16,152 bases of DNA from JAWCLZ01 sp037443105 (lineage in GTDB: Archaea > Halobacteriota > JAWCLZ01). Positions 1 to 5,902 of the stretch are shown here, piece by piece. The DNA lies in contig JBBIOZ010000036.1 of NCBI GenBank assembly GCA_037443105.1, positions 1 through 16,152 of the forward strand. Reading direction: 5' to 3'. The notes below the pieces were generated by a model. It was given only the letters and a program-made list of their open reading frames with translations. It searched no databases and had not been told where the DNA came from. Every line of letters begins with the position of its first letter. Positions within the stretch are counted from its first letter, which is position 1. A program made the position numbers and the translations under genes.

Positions 1-130
1 TACCCATTTGTTTGATGCAATATTCAACTGCTTTGGTAAGTGCATCCTTTACTGTCTTCTCCCCAGTTACCCTCTTGAGCCTTTCTATCTTTTGCTCGGT
101 TAGAGGTACTTGACAGTGCTTTATCACCAT
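1..130 (-). CDS. DUF5371-like small protein (partial, 5' end only)
   Basis: The first 43 codons of a minus-strand gene are present; the rest lies beyond the left edge. The peptide begins MVIKHCQVPLTEQ and contains LKRVTGEKTVKDALTKAVEY. This resembles my memory of small archaeal DUF5371 proteins of about 60-70 residues with a TGE-x-TxKDAL core; their function is unknown. The ATG at 130 has a strong Shine-Dalgarno sequence, GGAGGTG, about 8 bases upstream. An A/T-rich TATA-like element (AAAAATATAAATG on the minus strand, around 167-180) lies at promoter distance. The family assignment is from recall of the pattern; that the gene is real is well supported by the ribosome binding site and the open frame. 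Confidence 0.65.
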   Translation of the reverse strand, partial: MVIKHCQVPLTEQKIERLKRVTGEKTVKDALTKAVEYCIKQMG

Positions 131-164
131 TCTTAAAACACCTCCGATTATTATTACATCATTA

Positions 165-192
165 TGACATTTATATTTTTCGTCAATTGACG
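165..192 (-). promoter_or_regulatory. TATA-type promoter with adjoining 12-bp palindrome
   Basis: On the minus strand the sequence AAAAATATAAATG (about 167-180) fits an archaeal BRE/TATA element for the small gene starting at 130. Directly upstream, abutting it, is the perfect palindrome CGTCAATTGACG at 181-192. A dimeric regulator could bind there and affect both this promoter and the divergent one serving the gene at 267. The palindrome is seen directly; its role is inferred. Confidence 0.35.
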
Positions 193-232
193 TATAAATT
201 TTTAAAATTGTCGAATGATTTAATTGCCATAG

Positions 233-243
233 GTATTTATATC
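233..243 (+). promoter_or_regulatory. TATA box of a probably leaderless transcript
   Basis: TATTTATATCC lies about 26-28 bases upstream of the ATG at 267. There is no Shine-Dalgarno sequence between them (the stretch is AAAATAAAAAACT). Archaeal transcription starts about 25 bases downstream of the TATA centre, so the start codon would sit at or very near the mRNA 5' end. Confidence 0.45.
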
Positions 244-266
244 CATTATTTTAAAAATAAAAAACT

Positions 267-1304
267 ATGGAAAAAGGTCCAAAATATCCCTATGGCTATA
301 CCAAAATGCAGATTCAGAGAATTCTGCTCAACTATCCGGATGGAATAGATGAACCTAAATTGCGATCCATATTAAAACAAGAATTAGGAATACTCGACCC
401 AAAAGGAATAAAACTGCATCTCAAAGAGCTTGAAGCTGAAGGCAGCTTAGTAAAGGGGGAGCAAGCAGGTAGAAAAAATATCTGGAAATATGCAACCTAC
501 GCTGATTTAAAAGAATCCCTCGAGGCCTTGAAAGATAAAGAGCTGCCTCCCCACGTGAAAGCAATTCTAGGCCTGCCCTCGCTGCTCGCTAAAGAAACTT
601 TGCAGAGTTTGAAAAAACTTCAGAGATATCTATACATGTATGAACTAACTAAAAAATTCCTCAAAAACGAGGACTACACAATTGACTTCATGCATTCAAA
701 ATATTGCGAGAAATTGAGCAAAACCCTGCTTAAAGAAATGCAGCAGTCCCGCAAGCTGAAGTTGAATAAAGAAGAAAAGGAAAAATATTTAACGATAATC
801 TCAATCTCCCCGGCAGCATTGGAAAAAGAAATCGAAAGCTTGGTGAATCGAGAGTTAAACTATCTCTTCTTTAAGCTGCTTAAAAAAATGAATGAACTGC
901 CTCCAAAAGAAGCGAATCGCCTATTGCAAATGCTTGAAAAATATCAAGTTGATACAATAGAACTCAAACTCTCAGAAATGAAAGGCGAGCAAGAAGAAAA
1001 AGGATTGGAGCTAAAGCAAAAAGAGAACATAGAACATATAATGACTGAGCTAACCTTTGAAATGCTCCATGACTTGATCACTAAAACTGGAATACTAACA
1101 CCTGCGAAACATCGCCGCTTGGTAAAGGTCTTCAAATTTCAGAGGAAAGATGAATTCAACCTTAGCTTACCCCTTCCAATAAAGATTACCTTGATGTCCC
1201 CGGAGATCGCAGCAAAAATCAATTCAACCACTTCCAAAAGAGGCGTTAGCTTCTATGAAAAAACCTTGATCGCACACATCGAACCACTGGAGATCGCGAA
1301 ATGA
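267..1304 (+). CDS. winged-helix N-terminal, helix-rich protein of unknown function
   Basis: This 345-residue soluble protein is one I do not recognise as a named family. Residues about 10-75 look like a winged-helix DNA-binding domain: helix, the turn at DEPKLRSILKQEL, a recognition-like helix GIKLHLKELEAEG, then a short wing LVKGEQAGRKNIWKYA. Residues about 80-290 are mostly charged amphipathic helices, some possibly coiled coil, and the last 50 residues look beta-rich. No catalytic motif, signal peptide or membrane segment is seen. It overlaps thiL by the ATGA at 1301-1304, so the two are almost certainly co-transcribed and translationally coupled. A transcriptional regulator, or a protein recruited to DNA, is the simplest guess. 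No evidence ties it to thiamine beyond the coupling. Confidence 0.85.
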   Translation: MEKGPKYPYGYTKMQIQRILLNYPDGIDEPKLRSILKQELGILDPKGIKLHLKELEAEGSLVKGEQAGRKNIWKYATYADLKESLEALKDKELPPHVKAILGLPSLLAKETLQSLKKLQRYLYMYELTKKFLKNEDYTIDFMHSKYCEKLSKTLLKEMQQSRKLKLNKEEKEKYLTIISISPAALEKEIESLVNRELNYLFFKLLKKMNELPPKEANRLLQMLEKYQVDTIELKLSEMKGEQEEKGLELKQKENIEHIMTELTFEMLHDLITKTGILTPAKHRRLVKVFKFQRKDEFNLSLPLPIKITLMSPEIAAKINSTTSKRGVSFYEKTLIAHIEPLEIAK

Positions 1305-2272
1305 AGGTTTCTGAAGCCGGTGAAAGAGCAATTGTAAAGCGAATCAAAGAACTGCTTCATAGCCCTGCGATTGGAGATGACTGCGCCTTCATAGAAAGTG
1401 GCAAAAATTACATATTGATCACAACTGATATGCTTCACCGCAAAACTGACTTCCCCCGCGAAATGTCACCTTGGCAGATAGGCTGGATGTCAGCAGCGGT
1501 TAACCTAAGCGATATAGCGGCAAAAGGAGGCAAGCCAATTGCACTTCTATTTTCAATTGGTTTGCCAAGCGATCTTGAGCTTGAATTCGTGGAAGAAATT
1601 TATAGAGGCATGCAAGCCTGCGCTAGAAAATATAAAGCTGAGATAATAGGGGGAGATACGGATCAGCATGAGGAACTCACCATCGCTGGCATAGCACTTG
1701 GAAAGATAGATAAAAAATTGCTTCTGCGCAGAAGCGGCGCTAGAGCTGGCGATCTCCTAGCAGTGACAGGCAGCCTTGGCACGTGCGGGGCTGGAATGCG
1801 AATTATAATCCAAGGGGTTAAGGCACCGGAGCGGGCAAGATCGAAAATAGTTAAAAAATTCTTCCAGCCTGAGCCTAGGATAAATGAAGGTATGAAACTT
1901 GCGAGGAGCAGAGCGCTAACCTCGATGATGGATATCAGCGATGGCTTGGCTATGTCGCTCTATGAATTGCATCGAGCAAACAATGGAAAAGTTGGATTCA
2001 AGGTCTACGCAGAGAAAATTCCAGTTTTGAAGGAGGTAAAGCTAATTGCTAGAGATGAAAAAGACCTATTGAATCTCGCGATTTACACAGGCGGAGACTT
2101 TGAACTGCTATTCACAATTAAGCCTGAGAAGCTAAAAGCAGCTCAGGCAGCTTGCAGCTTCACCGTAATAGGAGAGGTAATTGAAGGAAAAGAAATAATC
2201 TTAGAGCACTGGGGGAGGGAAATAGAACTTCGAGAAATAGGCTCAAACCACTTCAAGAAACTCGAAGTATAA
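1301..2272 (+). CDS. thiL: thiamine-monophosphate kinase
   Basis: ThiL phosphorylates thiamine monophosphate with ATP to give the cofactor thiamine diphosphate in the cytoplasm. The 323 residues match the family's usual length (about 300-330). Visible PurM/ThiL-fold signatures are GDDCA at 25-29, NLSDIAAKGG at 68-77, GGDTD at 117-121, the second-domain motif DISDGLAMS at 211-219 and GGDFELLFT at about 264-272. The aspartates in these motifs are the family's Mg2+/nucleotide ligands, and all are present. The start codon lies inside the stop region of the upstream winged-helix gene (ATGA). Its 3' end is 4 bases from the end of the convergent regulator gene, so the two transcription units collide or share a bidirectional end. 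Identification is secure. Confidence 0.95.
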   Translation: MKVSEAGERAIVKRIKELLHSPAIGDDCAFIESGKNYILITTDMLHRKTDFPREMSPWQIGWMSAAVNLSDIAAKGGKPIALLFSIGLPSDLELEFVEEIYRGMQACARKYKAEIIGGDTDQHEELTIAGIALGKIDKKLLLRRSGARAGDLLAVTGSLGTCGAGMRIIIQGVKAPERARSKIVKKFFQPEPRINEGMKLARSRALTSMMDISDGLAMSLYELHRANNGKVGFKVYAEKIPVLKEVKLIARDEKDLLNLAIYTGGDFELLFTIKPEKLKAAQAACSFTVIGEVIEGKEIILEHWGREIELREIGSNHFKKLEV

Positions 2273-2276
2273 TTAG

Positions 2277-2963
2277 TTAAAGTCTATCCCGCTGATCGCA
2301 GGCTGGCGCAAGCTGCCTGATAAGCCGCTTGCACATCCTGTCCCCCTTGGCCATGCATTTCTCGCGCACTATCAATAAATTTCCCCCGAGGGCATCATTT
2401 ATTGCTTTATCCATGAAGTTGCAGATTAAATCTCCGTATATTCTTGAAATTTCATTGAACACGCAGTTATATTCATATATCACGCAGTAATCGCCTTCTC
2501 TTGCAAAATGGCTCATGCTTCCAAAATTATCCATTACCCTAGCAAGCTCTCTGCATTTAACTTCAAAGTCCTCACCCGGTGGAATATTCATTGAGAAAAG
2601 CCTTGCAATATCCTTTGCAACCTCAGAAAGAAGTAAAATAGCATGCTCCTTTCCATCTATCTTTATAATATTTTCAATTAAAAGCGCAAGCGCTTTTTCA
2701 TGCTGCCTAGGAAAAATTTCAAGTCTTTTCGCTTTATCGGTAAGCTGGTAAACCTTCAAAGGGCGTCCGACGCTGCCTGTTTTTTTATAAGAATAAGTTA
2801 CCAAGCCCTCTTTCTCCAAGAAATCCAAATGCCTCCTAATCGCATTTTCCTCAATCTTTAGCTCCTGGGCTATTTTTTTCGGCCAATAGTCGTGGAATAA
2901 AAGCAGCTTGAGAATTTTGATGCGAGTATCACTTAACACAGGTTTTGCCATATTTTTTTGCAT
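2277..2963 (-). CDS. winged-helix regulator with V4R/SufR-like cysteine-rich C-terminus
   Basis: This 228-residue predicted transcription factor has an ArsR/MarR-like winged helix at residues about 10-77 (TRIKILKLLLF, then IAQELKIEENAIRRHLDFLEKEGLV, with a wing GSVGRPLKVYQLT). After a helical linker, the C-terminal third carries C160, C167, C181, C203 and C211. The patterns C-x13-C and EKCMAKGDRMC strongly resemble the ends of V4R domains and of SufR-type Fe-S-sensing regulators. V4R domains sense small hydrophobic or aromatic ligands in DmpR/XylR; SufR binds an Fe-S cluster. Which applies here cannot be told from sequence. The start has AAGGAGAAT immediately before the ATG. It lies 54 bases downstream of the 3018-3632 gene on the same strand and near the CoA-transferase operon, which makes it a candidate local regulator. 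Confidence 0.82.
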   Translation of the reverse strand: MQKNMAKPVLSDTRIKILKLLLFHDYWPKKIAQELKIEENAIRRHLDFLEKEGLVTYSYKKTGSVGRPLKVYQLTDKAKRLEIFPRQHEKALALLIENIIKIDGKEHAILLLSEVAKDIARLFSMNIPPGEDFEVKCRELARVMDNFGSMSHFAREGDYCVIYEYNCVFNEISRIYGDLICNFMDKAINDALGGNLLIVREKCMAKGDRMCKRLIRQLAPACDQRDRL

Positions 2964-3017
2964 ATTCTCCTTATTCTTTTTCTTTTATTTCTTATTTTTC
3001 TAAATAATAAAATTAAG

Positions 3018-3632
3018 CTATTCCAGAGACTTTAATTTATCAACTGCAATTTGAAGAGCCTCTTCACATCCAATTAGCCTTTTTCCATCTCTCCGGGGAT
3101 AGACTTCTCTTGGATCGCTGTCAAACTCTCTTTCAAATACCAGCAAAACCGGCAGCTTGATACCAAACCTATCAATTTTCTCCTCAATTTCCTTTCTGGA
3201 GAGCATTTGTGTGTCAAAGGTATTAACTTTAATTCTCCTATCCTGAAGTTCTTTAAGCAGGTTAAGACAGCTCTCAATATTTGCCTTGCTCTCAACCTTA
3301 CTGTTATAGTAAAACTCAACCTTGCTTATGCCCAGCCGCTGTCTTCGAGCAGCAATTCGCTTGAGATCTTCGAGCTCGCGCTCGCTATGCGCAAGAATTT
3401 CCTCAGCCTGCTCAGATGTAAAAATACGTAAATCGCGCATTCGGCGCACATATGGATAGACCAGTTCCTCGATTTCCAATTCAAAGCAAGTTATGGTTTC
3501 ATCATCCAGAATGCCCTGCTCAATATAGCACTCCTTCCAAAGTGTAACTCTATCCTTAACTGCTTTTATCTCCTCCTCTATCACATCAGCTGACCAAGAC
3601 CAAGCTACTTCTTCATGCGCCTCTTCAGTCAT
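3018..3632 (-). CDS. helical-domain plus thioredoxin-like-fold protein, unknown function
   Basis: I do not recognise a named family. With the ATG at 3632 the protein is 204 residues; a TTG at 3671 would add 13 residues but has no ribosome binding site, and it lies inside a repeated leader sequence. Residues about 15-90 form a helical domain (EEEIKAVKDRVTLWKECY onward) that aligns with the whole 96-residue protein at 8489-8779. Residues about 100-204 look like a thioredoxin/glutaredoxin fold: strand VEFYY, a long helix, strand IKVNTFD, and LPVLLVF, which could hold the cis-proline. The usual active-site CxxC is missing; KVES occupies that place. It lies between the terminator of the CoA-transferase operon and the V4R-like regulator gene and probably has its own promoter. 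A scaffolding or redox-partner role is possible but unproven. Confidence 0.8.
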   Translation of the reverse strand: MTEEAHEEVAWSWSADVIEEEIKAVKDRVTLWKECYIEQGILDDETITCFELEIEELVYPYVRRMRDLRIFTSEQAEEILAHSERELEDLKRIAARRQRLGISKVEFYYNSKVESKANIESCLNLLKELQDRRIKVNTFDTQMLSRKEIEEKIDRFGIKLPVLLVFEREFDSDPREVYPRRDGKRLIGCEEALQIAVDKLKSLE

Positions 3633-3641
3633 AGCTTGATG

Positions 3642-3718
3642 GGGAAGAGCTCGGAGGGAATTAATATTCAAGGAGGGAAATTAATTCCAATTGGCTCAAC
3701 AGCTCTCGGGCTCTTCCC
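3642..3718 (-). repeat. inverted repeat enclosing two direct repeats in a gene leader
   Basis: GGGAAGAGC (3642-3650) and GCTCTTCCC (3710-3718) are perfect 9-base inverted arms; further partial pairing continues inward. Between them, on the plus strand, lie two near-identical copies of GGAGGGAATTAAT (3653-3665 and 3672-3685, the second with one extra A). The block is directly upstream of the ATG at 3632. A TATA-like stretch (AATATTAATT on the minus strand, about 3661-3670) falls inside it. Regulator binding or RNA folding are both possible. Confidence 0.5.
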
Positions 3719-3728
3719 TTTCATCAGC

Positions 3729-3766
3729 AAAAAATTTGAGAAGAAGTTTTACTTCTTCTTCTCAAA
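3729..3766 (-). terminator. intrinsic-type terminator of the CoA-transferase operon
   Basis: On the minus strand a perfect 12-base stem (TTTGAGAAGAAG pairing with CTTCTTCTCAAA, loop of 8) is followed at once by TTTTTT. The stop codon of the 56-residue ORF sits in the loop, so the last codons of the gene also encode one arm of the hairpin. Archaea often terminate on T-tracts alone, so so clear a bacterial-style terminator is noteworthy. It marks the end of the four-gene unit. Confidence 0.7.
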
Positions 3767-3919
3767 CCATTTACATTCAGTTATTACTAGGTCTCGCTGC
3801 ACTGCCCAGAAGTATGGCCAGTGTATTGCCTTGCAGTAGCCAATTAAATGCTCAGGCGGAATGATTGTACCAGGTTGAATTGCTTTAAAGTGATAGCATT
3901 CCTTGCAAATATGCTCCAT
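3749..3919 (-). CDS. 56-residue four-cysteine protein, possible small Fe-S subunit
   Basis: This short gene starts at ATG 3919 behind GGGGTGA, which contains the stop codon of the zinc-ribbon gene, so translation is coupled. The peptide has C5, C8, C29 and C49, that is C-x2-C-x20-C-x19-C, with WPYFWAV between the last two cysteines and an aromatic, Lys-rich end. The spacing and size match the small [4Fe-4S] subunits (beta/gamma type) of benzylsuccinate-synthase-family glycyl radical enzymes, as I remember them. Other small cluster- or zinc-binding proteins remain possible. It is the last gene of the operon with two CoA-transferases, a gene type that also accompanies fumarate-addition enzymes. 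No glycyl radical subunit is in the window. The ORF is real with good confidence; the family is an inference. Confidence 0.75.
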   Translation of the reverse strand: MEHICKECYHFKAIQPGTIIPPEHLIGYCKAIHWPYFWAVQRDLVITECKWFEKKK

Positions 3920-3924
3920 TTATG

Positions 3925-4464
3925 TCACCCCAGCTTTGGCTTCTTATCCGAGGGAATATTATACCAGCCAAATCCAAGCACAGGTGCTGGTTTTAGGCCC
4001 TCCTTTTGAAGCAGCTCTGGATATAGCTTGAGCTTCTCCGCCTCTGGAACCCAGTACTTGCGGTCATCGTGTCTATGGCTATCCGCCACGCCAGCTGAAG
4101 GTGGTTGTGGTGCCCACGCGCGAACTGGGTGTCCTCGTATGCTATGGGTAATTCTTCTTGCCTTGCCAGTGTATGTCTTGGGATCTCTCATCAAGCAGAG
4201 ATATGGCCTTGTTTTGCCAGGAGTGCCTGGCCGTATGAACTCATAGCCATTGAGTGGTTTATCAGCGTATAATACAAGTTCATCTGGCTTCTCTCCATCG
4301 GGCATCTCCTTAGGCGTTCCAGGCGCTGCAAGGCCATTTGAATACTCAACGTAGTAAACTTTGCCGCAGCCTGCGCAAGCGATCTTGCCCTTCCAGTTCC
4401 AGAAGTACCATGGATCTATGTAGTTAACGGTTCTGCAATATTTGCAATCTAGGAAGTCACACAT
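3925..4464 (-). CDS. zinc-ribbon protein of unknown function in CoA-transferase operon
   Basis: This 179-residue protein is not one I can name. The N-terminus has a rubredoxin/zinc-ribbon pair, C7-x2-C10 and C30-x2-C33, with a very aromatic stretch between (IDPWYFWNWKGK). The remainder is rich in Pro, Gly and aromatic residues with few predicted helices: ARRITHSIRGHPVRAWAPQPP, then DSHRHDD, and a C-terminal VLGFGWYNIPSD. There is no membrane segment or signal. The ATG at 4464 follows the previous stop (TAA at 4466-4468) by one base and uses a Shine-Dalgarno GGCGGTGA inside the upstream gene's last codons. Position within the operon suggests it binds or helps the CoA-transferases or an associated enzyme; the small zinc-ribbon partners of acyl-CoA enzymes are only a loose analogy. 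Confidence 0.82.
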   Translation of the reverse strand: MCDFLDCKYCRTVNYIDPWYFWNWKGKIACAGCGKVYYVEYSNGLAAPGTPKEMPDGEKPDELVLYADKPLNGYEFIRPGTPGKTRPYLCLMRDPKTYTGKARRITHSIRGHPVRAWAPQPPSAGVADSHRHDDRKYWVPEAEKLKLYPELLQKEGLKPAPVLGFGWYNIPSDKKPKLG

Positions 4465-4465
4465 T

Positions 4466-5890
4466 TTAGATCACCGCCTTTGCATAGAGTTCTTTGATCT
4501 TTTCCATCGAGAAGCCCAGTAACTCGTGATATATTTTCACGTTGTCCGCTCCAAGCGGTCTTGCTTCCCACTTTGCCCTAGGTGGCGTGTGGGACATCAA
4601 AAGTGGAACTCCTTGCATGAAGTCTCCATACATTGGGTCGTTCATATACGTTAAAGTGCCCCTCTCCCAGTAGTGCGAGTAGTCGTAGCAGTCTCTTGCG
4701 CTCATAACTGGAAAAGCAAGCAAGCCGGCATCGGTTATTATCTTAACCACTTCACTTCTTGACTTATCCTTAGCCCAGAGTTCAAGCGCGCCATAGATTT
4801 CCATCTGCGACTCTGGCTTCAGTCGCTCCTTGGTATCCTTGTACTTCTCCCAGAGATCGGGACGATTTATCAGATAGCACAGGTCTTTGAAGTCAGGGTC
4901 TTTGAAGGCGCTTACCATTACATATCTTGCTTCATCTCTCTCCTGTGGATTATCGCTATCCGGGAAGTCGCTCTTGCCAGTGATTATTATTCCGTGGACG
5001 CATAGTACTTCGTCCCAGTTACCCCATCTCTGTCTAACCACGCCAAATCTGCCATAGAGCTGTGCACCGAAGCGGGTTTGTCTATTTGCCCAGGAGACTT
5101 GGGAGAGATCGATCATTGTGCCTAATCCAGATTTTCTCCTCCAGTAGCCAGCTGCCACTAAGCCACAGGCGCAGTGTAATCCTGATACCCAGTCAATTGT
5201 CCAATTTGTATGCTTCGCTGGATAGCCACCTTGCAGGTAGCGCTTTTCATATTTATCGCCTATCTTAATTACGTCTTCGTGCTGCCCTGTAGAATGCGCT
5301 AGCCCGCCGATGCTCTGCCCCAAGATATCATATGAGCCTCTCCTCCTCCCTGGGCCGGTGCCTCCGAAGCCACCTAGCCAGCAGTAAATTAGCTTTGGAT
5401 TGACCTCAAGTACCTGTGGATAGCCAATTCCCCAGCGATTAAACGTACCTGGGCGGTAGCATTCTGCAAGCGAGTCTGAGATCTTCCAGAGGTTTCTAAC
5501 TATTTCCTTGGCCTCTGGATGGTGGTAGTCTACGGTTATGAAATCTTCATTTCTATTTGCATGCACATATCCCCAGCCAGTACCTGTATATGGCCTAGTA
5601 TCAGTTAGGGGGTAGTAGTAGGCTTCATTAAATGGAGAGGTATGCCTCATTGGATCCGCCAGTCTTGGCATCTCAATTTTTATTACGTGCGCTCCATACT
5701 CAGCAAGAGTAGCTCCAACGTGTGGTGATAGGATATACATCGTCTGGCTAAGGTGTCGCCAGCCTTTGAGTGCTTCTGGCTTCTTATAAGTCATCTTTGG
5801 ATCGAAGATCTTTCTGCAGAACTCTTCAAATGGAATCTTCTCAAGCTCCTCAGGTTTCAATCCCCAGTATCTTTCTTCAAATGTTGTCAC
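4466..5890 (-). CDS. family III CoA-transferase, subunit 1
   Basis: Family III (CaiB/BaiF, formyl-CoA transferase type) enzymes move CoA between carboxylic acids through an aspartyl-CoA anhydride. From GTG 5890 the protein is 474 residues, longer than the usual 400-430 because of about 45 extra N-terminal residues. Family marks are LAEYGAHVIKIEMP near 65-75, ANRNEDFITVDYHHPEAKEIV, the ECYRPGTFNRWGIGY block, and RRGSYDILGQSIGGLAHSTG with the catalytic-type aspartate at D188. GTG 5890 is chosen over GTG 5899 because AGGAGGTG, which contains the upstream stop TAG, overlaps 5899 and is well spaced for 5890. The adjacent paralogue suggests a heteromer, as in BbsEF (succinyl-CoA:benzylsuccinate CoA-transferase) or SmtAB. 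The substrate cannot be read from the sequence. Confidence 0.9.
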   Translation of the reverse strand: MTTFEERYWGLKPEELEKIPFEEFCRKIFDPKMTYKKPEALKGWRHLSQTMYILSPHVGATLAEYGAHVIKIEMPRLADPMRHTSPFNEAYYYPLTDTRPYTGTGWGYVHANRNEDFITVDYHHPEAKEIVRNLWKISDSLAECYRPGTFNRWGIGYPQVLEVNPKLIYCWLGGFGGTGPGRRRGSYDILGQSIGGLAHSTGQHEDVIKIGDKYEKRYLQGGYPAKHTNWTIDWVSGLHCACGLVAAGYWRRKSGLGTMIDLSQVSWANRQTRFGAQLYGRFGVVRQRWGNWDEVLCVHGIIITGKSDFPDSDNPQERDEARYVMVSAFKDPDFKDLCYLINRPDLWEKYKDTKERLKPESQMEIYGALELWAKDKSRSEVVKIITDAGLLAFPVMSARDCYDYSHYWERGTLTYMNDPMYGDFMQGVPLLMSHTPPRAKWEARPLGADNVKIYHELLGFSMEKIKELYAKAVI

Positions 5891-5902
5891 CTCATTCACC
5901 TC

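Noticed and set aside
3074..3319. 81-codon minus-strand frame inside the 204-residue protein gene
   Set aside because: Same strand but another frame, no ribosome binding site, and the main frame has coherent domain structure.
3615..3839. Plus-strand frame of 74 codons with GGAGGG sequences inside
   Set aside because: It runs antisense across a terminator hairpin and the 56-residue gene. The GGAGGG copies lie within the frame, not before a start, and the peptide looks like low-complexity antisense translation.
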